Positions 1 through 4,131 of a stretch of DNA of 12,413 bases are shown here, one piece after another; the stretch's first letter is position 1; each line of letters opens with the position of its first letter. Source of the DNA: WLWS01 sp964639535 (GTDB taxonomy: Bacteria > Pseudomonadota > Gammaproteobacteria > Eutrophobiales > Eutrophobiaceae). The stretch covers positions 1 to 12,413 of the forward strand of contig CAZXDV010000067.1 of assembly GCA_964639535.1 (NCBI GenBank). The letters are read 5' to 3'. Below the pieces are notes generated by a model. That model was not told the origin of the DNA. It was given only the letters and a program-made list of their open reading frames with translations, and did not search any database. A program made the position numbers and the translations under genes.

Positions 1-1
1 G

Positions 2-823
2 TTTGATGGTTCTTTGGGTGCAGATATCGTCGGGAAGTTACTGCTCGAGTTTGAAGACACGGCGGATCCAATCACCTCGTTAATGCTGGCACTTTTACCG
101 CTGGCCAGCCAGTTTTCCCTTCCACCTGTCTCAAATTTTCACGTGGGAGCCCTTAGCCAGGGTAACAGCGGTGCCCTATACCTCGGCGCTAACCTCGAGA
201 TTCCCGGTTCCGCACTTGGTTTTACGGTACATGCCGAGCAATCTGCGATAAACAATGCCCTGCTTCACGGCGAAACAGCAATCACCAGAATTACAGTAAG
301 TGCTCCTCCCTGTGGCCATTGCAGGCAGTTCCTTAATGAACTGGATCGCGCCGATGATATTGACATTATCGTGCGTGGCAAGCCTTCAACAAAACTCTCT
401 ATGCTATTGCCTCATTCCTTTGGTCCTGCCAACCTTGGGATAGAGAACGCCTTATTTGACGGAGATAACGGCGGGCAACAATGCAGGCTCAAGCACGATG
501 ATGATAAATTATGCTCGGAGTACGAACATCTTCATTACAGCTATGCGCCTTATTCCAGATCACTATCAGCTGTTGAAGTAAAAACCGCAACACGCCTATT
601 CAGTGGAACTTATATCGAAAATGCTGCGTTTAATCCCAGCCTTTCACCAGTACTTTCCGCGCTTGATCGAATGAGATTCAGCACTAAAGAATTCTCGGAA
701 ATAGAAGAGGTTGTCCTCATTGAAGCTGAAAGCAACACGATCAGCCAGGAAGGTTTTACACGCAGCATCATTGCTGAAATTGCACCGCAGGCGAGGGTAA
801 TAGTCAGGCAACCGGGGCATTAA
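2..823 (+). CDS. cdd: Cytidine deaminase, 5' end cut by window edge
   Basis: Hydrolytic deamination of cytidine and deoxycytidine to uridine and deoxyuridine, a cytosolic pyrimidine salvage step. Numbering from the TTG at position 14, the zinc site and catalytic glutamate are plain: HAEQSAI (His73, Glu75) and PPCGHCRQF (Cys100, Cys103). The substrate-side motif NFHVGA lies at 41-46. The C-terminal half carries the second, degenerate deaminase-like domain of the long E. coli-type enzyme (PYSRSLSAVEV, then FSGTYIENAAFNPSL), which lacks the zinc ligands, as is normal in this family. The frame is open to the left edge (FDGS precedes the TTG), and alignment by eye with the 294-residue E. coli enzyme suggests about 25 N-terminal residues lie outside the window, so the TTG is not taken as the start. 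It ends 40 bases before upp on the same strand and is probably co-transcribed with it. Family assignment is firm. Confidence 0.95.
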   Translation, partial: FDGSLGADIVGKLLLEFEDTADPITSLMLALLPLASQFSLPPVSNFHVGALSQGNSGALYLGANLEIPGSALGFTVHAEQSAINNALLHGETAITRITVSAPPCGHCRQFLNELDRADDIDIIVRGKPSTKLSMLLPHSFGPANLGIENALFDGDNGGQQCRLKHDDDKLCSEYEHLHYSYAPYSRSLSAVEVKTATRLFSGTYIENAAFNPSLSPVLSALDRMRFSTKEFSEIEEVVLIEAESNTISQEGFTRSIIAEIAPQARVIVRQPGH

Positions 824-863
824 TAATTTCTTTACATCGTTTTATATCCAGGGGAGAAAAATT

Positions 864-1511
864 ATGAATTCACTTTCTGATAAACAGAACGTTACTGTAG
901 TCGCTCACCCCCTGGTACAGCACAAGCTTACACTGATGCGGAAAAAAGAGACATCTTCCGGTGATTTCAGACGGCTTCTAAGAGAAATCAGCCACCTGCT
1001 CATATATGAAGCAACCAGCGATATTTCCCTGGGGTCGCTTGAAATTGAAACCCCACTTGAAAAAATGCAGGCGCCAATTTTATCAGGCAAGAAAATGTGT
1101 CTATTCTCTATTTTAAGGGCTGGAGACGGACTGCTACAGGGATTACTGGAACTTATCCCATCGGCCAGGGTTGGGCACGTGGGATTATTCAGGGACGAGG
1201 AAACCCTGGAGGCTGTGGAATATTATTTCAAGGCACCTTCTAACCTGGATAAGCGCCTGTGCCTCGTTGTCGATCCCATGCTTGCAACGGGACACTCTGC
1301 AGAGGCTGCAATCACCAGGATCAAGTCTGCAGGCGCCATAAATATTCGATATATATGCTTGCTTGCTGCGCCGGAAGGCATACAGTCACTCAGTGCTGCG
1401 CACCCCGATGTGCCGATTTTCACAGCTAGCATCGACAGGGAACTGAATGACAGGGGCTATATTCTTCCCGGACTGGGTGATGCAGGAGACCGCTTGTTTG
1501 GCACGACATAA
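864..1511 (+). CDS. upp: Uracil phosphoribosyltransferase
   Basis: Joins uracil to PRPP to give UMP and pyrophosphate, the cytosolic uracil salvage step downstream of cytidine deaminase. At 215 aa it is slightly longer than the E. coli enzyme (208 aa), the extra residues being at the N-terminus before AHPLVQHKL (14-22). Visible signatures are ILRAGDGL (83-90), FRDEETLE (109-116), the PRPP loop VVDPMLATGHS (135-145) and the uracil-binding C-terminus GYILPGLGDAGDR (198-210). The loop has His where E. coli has Gly (TGHS versus TGGS), a minor variation. The ATG at 864 is preceded by AGGGGAG at 850-856 with seven bases between, a strong ribosome binding site that fixes the start. Cdd ends 40 bases upstream; the stop codon runs straight into the terminator hairpin at 1510. 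Assignment is firm. Confidence 0.96.
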   Translation: MNSLSDKQNVTVVAHPLVQHKLTLMRKKETSSGDFRRLLREISHLLIYEATSDISLGSLEIETPLEKMQAPILSGKKMCLFSILRAGDGLLQGLLELIPSARVGHVGLFRDEETLEAVEYYFKAPSNLDKRLCLVVDPMLATGHSAEAAITRIKSAGAINIRYICLLAAPEGIQSLSAAHPDVPIFTASIDRELNDRGYILPGLGDAGDRLFGTT

Positions 1512-1566
1512 AAAACTGGCACAAGGGCGGTTTTTTATTTCTGGCTGAAAAGAGAGGGATAGATTC
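1507..1566 (-). pseudogene. Degenerate copy of tRNA-Ser 3' end plus its terminator
   Basis: Positions 1538-1560 match 1798-1819, the junction of the intact tRNA-Ser 3' end with its trailer, at 20 of 23 aligned positions (two substitutions, one gap); the shared cores are TTTCTGGC and GAGAGGGAT. The match covers the complement of the CCA end, the discriminator and the 3' acceptor strand. To the left, 1507-1545 aligns without gaps to 1767-1805 at about 25 of 39 positions, covering the A-run, hairpin and T-run of the tRNA terminator. To the right, similarity fades after GATTC (1562-1566), and no anticodon or D-arm remains. I read it as the relic of a duplicated tRNA tail whose terminator may have been reused by upp. 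That history is inference; the alignment is seen directly. Confidence 0.5.
1510..1540 (+). terminator. Imperfect rho-independent terminator of upp
   Basis: AAAAAACTG.C (1510-1520) can pair with G.CGGTTTTTT (1526-1536) around a five-base loop, with one G-G mismatch and one G-T pair. The T-run is followed by ATTT. The A-run overlaps the upp stop codon. The stem is AT-heavy and weaker than the hairpin at 1772-1794, to which this stretch also aligns (see the degenerate copy at 1507-1566). Confidence 0.5.
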
Positions 1567-1594
1567 ACAATCGCTTAAAGCGATTGTTCACCCC
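1556..1594. repeat. Imperfect direct repeat, copy 1
   Basis: Thirty-nine bases that match 1916-1953 at about 31 aligned positions with one gap. Shared blocks are GGGAT, GATTC, CAA, CGCTTA, GCGATT, CA and CCC. This copy contains a perfect 9-bp stem, CAATCGCTT/AAGCGATTG, with a single-base centre (1568-1586); the other copy has lost most of that stem. The two copies flank the hairpin array and the tRNA. Confidence 0.55.
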
Positions 1595-1747
1595 TACGGG
1601 GCGTTGTCACTTCGTTCCAACGTCCACAAAATCGTATGGAACAGATTTTGAACATCTTGCAAAGCAAGATGGCCCAACGGGCGAGCTACAGGGATGTAGC
1701 GAGTAATCTTCCTGCGGAAGATTGTCGAACCCTCTTCTCGGGTTCGA
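1568..1747. repeat. Run of about nine distinct adjacent hairpins
   Basis: Non-coding stretch made almost wholly of short inverted repeats placed end to end with linkers of 0-4 bases. Stems, left arm/right arm: CAATCGCTT 1568-1576/1578-1586; CCCC 1591-1594/1598-1601; CGTTG 1602-1606/1618-1622; CAAAATC 1627-1633/1644-1650; CATCTTGC 1653-1660/1664-1671; GCCC 1672-1675/1679-1682; GCTACA 1685-1690/1695-1700; AATCTTCC 1705-1712/1716-1723; TCGAACCC 1725-1732/1740-1747. Stem sequences differ from one another, so this is not a tandem repeat or a CRISPR array. The longer stems (6-9 bp) are perfect. It lies on the 3' side of tRNA-Ser, beyond that gene's terminator, and between convergent transcription units. 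Role unknown; it may be a REP-like cluster, a transcription barrier or an RNA-processing zone. Confidence 0.7.
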
Positions 1748-1768
1748 AACCGAGCCCGGAGTCAGAAA

Positions 1769-1800
1769 CAAAAAAGCCCCGTGAAGGGGCTTTTGTGTTT
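1769..1800 (-). terminator. Strong terminator of tRNA-Ser
   Basis: Perfect 9-bp stem AAAAGCCCC (1772-1780)/GGGGCTTTT (1786-1794) with a five-base loop. Read on the - strand it follows the CCA end of the tRNA by seven bases and ends in TTTTTTG, a proper U-run. It can also act on the + strand, since T-rich sequence follows there too. Confidence 0.85.
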
Positions 1801-1801
1801 C

Positions 1802-1892
1802 TGGCGGAGAGAGAGGGATTCGAACCCTCGATACGCTATTAACGTATACACACTTTCCAGGCGTGCGCCTTCAACCACTCAGCCACCTCTCC
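1802..1892 (-). tRNA. serX: tRNA-Ser(GGA)
   Basis: Reads serine codons UCC and UCU. The 91-base gene is a class II tRNA. The acceptor GGAGAGG pairs with TCTCTCC (last pair G-T), the discriminator is G, and CCA is encoded. The anticodon stem CACGC/GTGTG encloses the loop CTGGAAA, with anticodon GGA at 1858-1856. A long variable arm is formed by TACG/CGTA, and the T-arm is GAGGG-TTCGAAT-CCCTC. It is very close to the E. coli tRNA-Ser(GGA) from memory, including the anticodon arm and T-loop. No convincing promoter was seen in the 200 bases upstream, so it may be read from the long - strand unit or from a weak promoter of its own. The symbol follows E. coli usage and is tentative; the anticodon call is firm. 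Confidence 0.95.
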
Positions 1893-1915
1893 AATTCTTT
1901 TCTCATCCCTCTTTC

Positions 1916-1953
1916 GGGATTGATTCGCAAACGCTTAGGCGATTACTCAACCC
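1916..1953. repeat. Imperfect direct repeat, copy 2
   Basis: Partner of 1556-1594, in the same orientation, lying 24 bases beyond the tRNA 5' end. Its palindromic core is degraded to CGC-ttag-GCG (1932-1941). Just to its left ATCCC/GGGAT (1905-1909/1916-1920) forms a further 5-bp stem. It occupies the zone where a tRNA promoter would be expected, but no clear -35/-10 pair was found in it. Confidence 0.5.
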
Positions 1954-2090
1954 TGCACCACCTCGAATACTGTAATTTACCGCCCGAGAATCGGGCCAGG
2001 TGCTTCAAACCGGGCGAAATAGAGCGCGAAGGGTAAACAAAAAGTGCTCGCGGTGCAATTATCCGCGATATTTCACTTATGGGTTAGAAC
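1954..2090. other. Intergenic stretch with competing inverted repeats
   Basis: No gene seen. GCCCGA (1982-1987) can pair with TCGGGC (1991-1996), or CGCCCG (1981-1986) can pair with CGGGCG (2011-2016); the two are mutually exclusive. GCACC (1955-1959) and GGTGC (1999-2003) can enclose the first. A separate stem lies at 2048-2068. This is the 3' trailer of the long flagellar/chemotaxis unit and the leader of the tRNA on the same strand. Confidence 0.5.
2036..2068 (-). terminator. Candidate terminator of the flagellar/chemotaxis unit
   Basis: On the - strand TCGCGG (2068-2063) pairs with CCGCGA (2053-2048) around a nine-base loop, followed four bases later by five T residues (2043-2039). It lies 22 bases past the DUF2802 stop codon. 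The gap between stem and T-run makes it weaker than a textbook terminator. Confidence 0.45.
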
Positions 2091-2519
2091 TCAGGCTGGC
2101 CGGGAAAACCGGGGCCTGGTCGTAGTAGAAGCGTTGTTCAGGCGAGACAGGAGATCCAGTTCACCCCGGGACATATCGCAGGCATCGATCAATTCATCTG
2201 TGCTTGCCCCCTTGTTTAGCAGCACCATTGCCTGACGATAGCTGGTTCCTGCTCCATCGCTGACCTCAAGCTTGTCTTGCCGCTCAATGATATTTCGCAC
2301 CTGCTGTTGTTGCTGCTTGAGGCGACTGCCAATGCCCTTTTCGCACTTGAGGAGAGCAGATATTTCAGAACTACACTCGTCCAGCCTGTCGGACTGAAGT
2401 GCCAGGGCCCGTTCCAGTCTTCGCAACTTCCTCGACTGTAATGAAATTCCGATCACCAGGAGGATAAATACGGGAACAAAAAACATACCTGGAATTAAAA
2501 ACGATTCAATATTTGCCAT
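2091..2519 (-). CDS. DUF2802 protein, membrane-anchored, end of che operon
   Basis: 142 aa. The function of the family is not known; proteins of this type (PA1465 in Pseudomonas aeruginosa by position) sit directly after cheW in polar-flagellate gammaproteobacteria. Residues 9-27 (PGMFFVPVFILLVIGISLQ) form one hydrophobic segment, so it is probably a single-pass membrane protein with the rest in the cytoplasm. Residues 30-85 look like a coiled coil with a glutamine run (KQQQQQ) near 68-73. The C-terminal part (about 93-130: AMVLLNKGASTDELIDACDMSRGELDLLSRL) resembles a small helix-turn-helix-like fold typical of this family. The ATG at 2519 has AGG of a GGCAGG site eight bases upstream, starting in the previous ORF's stop codon. 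It is last in the - strand unit. Family call is from recognition, not a search. Confidence 0.8.
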   Translation of the reverse strand: MANIESFLIPGMFFVPVFILLVIGISLQSRKLRRLERALALQSDRLDECSSEISALLKCEKGIGSRLKQQQQQVRNIIERQDKLEVSDGAGTSYRQAMVLLNKGASTDELIDACDMSRGELDLLSRLNNASTTTRPRFSRPA

Positions 2520-2531
2520 TGTTAAACCTGC

Positions 2532-2690
2532 CTAGATTCGTTCATCTACCCTGTGATTCTTTTCTATCTTGTTCTCAATGTTTTCCGGCCTGTCCTCTTT
2601 TTCCTTTCCCTGCCGTTTCTGTTTTGGCCTGTTATCCTGTTGTAGCGGCATGATTTTCACTCCAGGTCGAATTTTGCCAACATCCGTCAT
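2532..2690 (-). CDS. Small highly charged protein (52 aa) between cheW and DUF2802
   Basis: ATG at 2690, TAG at 2534-2532, 52 residues. It begins MTDVGKIRPGVKIMPLQQDN and continues as a Lys/Arg/Glu/Asp/Gln-rich tail ending HRVDERI, with almost no hydrophobic residues after residue 17, so it is probably disordered. No membrane segment, cysteine or catalytic motif is seen. It lies 15 bases after the cheW stop and ends 12 bases before the DUF2802 start, so it exactly fills the only space between the two genes. Both junctions share the pattern TAGGC(G/A)GG, where the stop codon merges with a Shine-Dalgarno-like GGCGGG or GGCAGG. That spacing is the main evidence that it is real. I believe short charged ORFs occur at this position in some relatives, but cannot confirm it here. 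Function unknown. Confidence 0.65.
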   Translation of the reverse strand: MTDVGKIRPGVKIMPLQQDNRPKQKRQGKEKEDRPENIENKIEKNHRVDERI

Positions 2691-2705
2691 GGGTGTGATA
2701 CCCGC

Positions 2706-3200
2706 CTAGTAGGCCGCCACCTCTGATAACTCGTCATCTTCAAACAAGCTTTCCACGTCCATCAGGATGAGTATTTCTTCATCATTGCTAAATACCCCTT
2801 CGATATATCCACCTTTCCCCTGGTCATCGCCGCTGGTACCAGGAGAACGATCAATATCTGACGTATTAAGACTGACAACCTCGGTGACACAATCCACCAG
2901 CATGCCAATAATATGCCCCCGAACCTCAACGAATATTATCCGGGTCTCTTCGTCAATGTCCTTCGATGGCATGGCCAGTCGGGTCCTTGTGTTGATAACG
3001 GTCACCACGTATCCGCGCAGGTTAATAATGCCAAGGACATAGTCCTGCGAACCGGGAACAGGTGTTATCTCGGTGTACTTGAGTACTTCCTGTACCTTCA
3101 GCACATTGACGCCATAAGCGCCCTCTCCAAGGCGAAAAGTTATCCACTGTTGGGCATCCTCAGGCACTTCATTGATTTCTTCCAAAGCACTTTGATTCAT
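2706..3200 (-). CDS. cheW: Chemotaxis coupling protein CheW
   Basis: Adaptor that links methyl-accepting chemoreceptors to the CheA kinase in the cytoplasmic signalling array. The 164-aa protein is a single CheW domain of normal length. It shows WITFRLGEGAYGVNVLKVQEV near the N-terminus, the receptor-binding stretch EITPVPGSQDYVLGIINLRG with the conserved NLRG, then VDCVTEVV and a C-terminal ILMDVESLF. It is not ParP: there is no long N-terminal AIF-type region. The start is the ATG at 3200, with GAGGA six bases upstream. A TTG two codons earlier (3206) would abut that site and is rejected. It follows parC after a gap of about 106 bases, the longest gap in the - strand unit, and precedes the small charged ORF by 15 bases. 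Confidence 0.95.
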   Translation of the reverse strand: MNQSALEEINEVPEDAQQWITFRLGEGAYGVNVLKVQEVLKYTEITPVPGSQDYVLGIINLRGYVVTVINTRTRLAMPSKDIDEETRIIFVEVRGHIIGMLVDCVTEVVSLNTSDIDRSPGTSGDDQGKGGYIEGVFSNDEEILILMDVESLFEDDELSEVAAY

Positions 3201-3306
3201 GGGCAATCCTCAGAATTCACCGAAATTTGTCACTTCAAGGTAAATTTTCTTACCTGCAGACTAAGAAGCATTCTTCATGCCATTTTTTGACTTCAAGGGT
3301 GAATCT
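3201..3306. other. parC-cheW gap with a 9-base direct repeat
   Basis: ACTTCAAGG occurs at 3232-3240 and again at 3290-3298, 58 bases apart, inside the only sizeable gap of the unit apart from those around cheY and the small ORF. No complete gene is present. After the parC TGA the same frame stays open for 18 more codons (beginning RFTLEVKKW) before TAA. In polar-flagellate relatives parP lies exactly here. Confidence 0.5.
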
Positions 3307-4107
3307 TCAGGCAATTTTTGAGAGGGAGACCGGGCTTTCTTCCAGGCACAGGAGTAAGTGTTGAAGTAACCGCACATAGGCCTGGTTTCCATGGGACAGG
3401 GGGTGGGTTTCGCAAGGTGCCTGCCCCTTTTTGCTTGCCTCGCGAAAATTGGTGTCCACCGGAATGTATTCCTTCCAGAGATTGTCAGCAAAGTTCTCCT
3501 GGAGATTTTGCAGGCTCTTGCGCGAAGCGTTGGTTCTCTGGTCATACATTGTCGGTACAACCGTATACTGCAGGTCTTCCCTGGTAGAGTGGCTGACCAT
3601 GTCAAGTGTATTCAGCATTCGTTCCAGTCCCTTGATTGCAAGGAACTCTGTCTGCACGGGTATAACCAGGTGATCACAGGCTGCAAGGGCATTTAGCAAC
3701 AATATTCCCATCGTCGGGGGACAGTCGATCAGCACGTAATTGTAATGAGAACTATAGGAGTTAAGCGCCTCGTGGATTATCAATCCCATACCATGCCTGA
3801 TACTTTGCCGTTCGAGGCTGAGTAATGCACGGCTGGCCGGGAGGAGATCCAGCATTTCCTGTGATGTACGCCGCAACATGCTTGCGAGCGGCATTCGAGA
3901 GTTTTTCACTTTTCGGTCAAACAGCGAACAAACACTCTCCTCTATATTATCCGGATCAAGTCCAAAGTAGCTGGTGAGCGAGCCGTGCGGATCAAGGTCA
4001 ACCAGGAGAGTTTTTTCAGATTGCTGTGCCAGTAGACCGGCTAAAGATACGGATGTCGTGGTTTTGCCAACGCCGCCTTTCTGATTGGCGACCGTGATCA
4101 CTTTCAC
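3307..4107 (-). CDS. parC: ParA/Soj-family ATPase of the chemotaxis cluster (ParC)
   Basis: A ParA-type ATPase which in Vibrio and Pseudomonas localises chemoreceptor arrays to the cell pole and ensures their inheritance; that role is inferred from position. The 266-aa protein has the deviant Walker A motif NQKGGVGKTT at 8-17 with the signature lysine, the switch region LLVDLDPHGSLT and Walker B YVLIDCPPTMG. No N-terminal DNA-binding domain is present, as in the chromosomal che-linked type. The start is GTG at 4107, giving MKVITVANQK directly before the P-loop, with GAGGA nine bases upstream. CheA ends 24 bases before it. The usual upstream neighbour cheB and downstream partner parP are both absent. 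It differs from FleN, the second MinD/ParA-type ATPase of this unit, in having ASRALL.. and EFLAIKGLERM features of ParA. The gene name is not that of topoisomerase IV ParC. Confidence 0.88.
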   Translation of the reverse strand: MKVITVANQKGGVGKTTTSVSLAGLLAQQSEKTLLVDLDPHGSLTSYFGLDPDNIEESVCSLFDRKVKNSRMPLASMLRRTSQEMLDLLPASRALLSLERQSIRHGMGLIIHEALNSYSSHYNYVLIDCPPTMGILLLNALAACDHLVIPVQTEFLAIKGLERMLNTLDMVSHSTREDLQYTVVPTMYDQRTNASRKSLQNLQENFADNLWKEYIPVDTNFREASKKGQAPCETHPLSHGNQAYVRLLQHLLLCLEESPVSLSKIA

Positions 4108-4131
4108 CTGGAACAGTCCTCGTGACTGCTA

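Noticed and set aside
1568..1747. CRISPR or tandem-repeat array
   Set aside because: There is no recurring repeat unit and no regular spacer; the hairpin stems all differ.
1636..1975. Two + strand ORFs (1636-1842 and 1781-1975) containing EREGFEPSIRY and RRERDSNPRY peptides
   Set aside because: They are antisense readings of tRNA-Ser and of the hairpin array. Such GFEPS/DSNPR peptides are a well-known artefact of translating tRNA T-arms.
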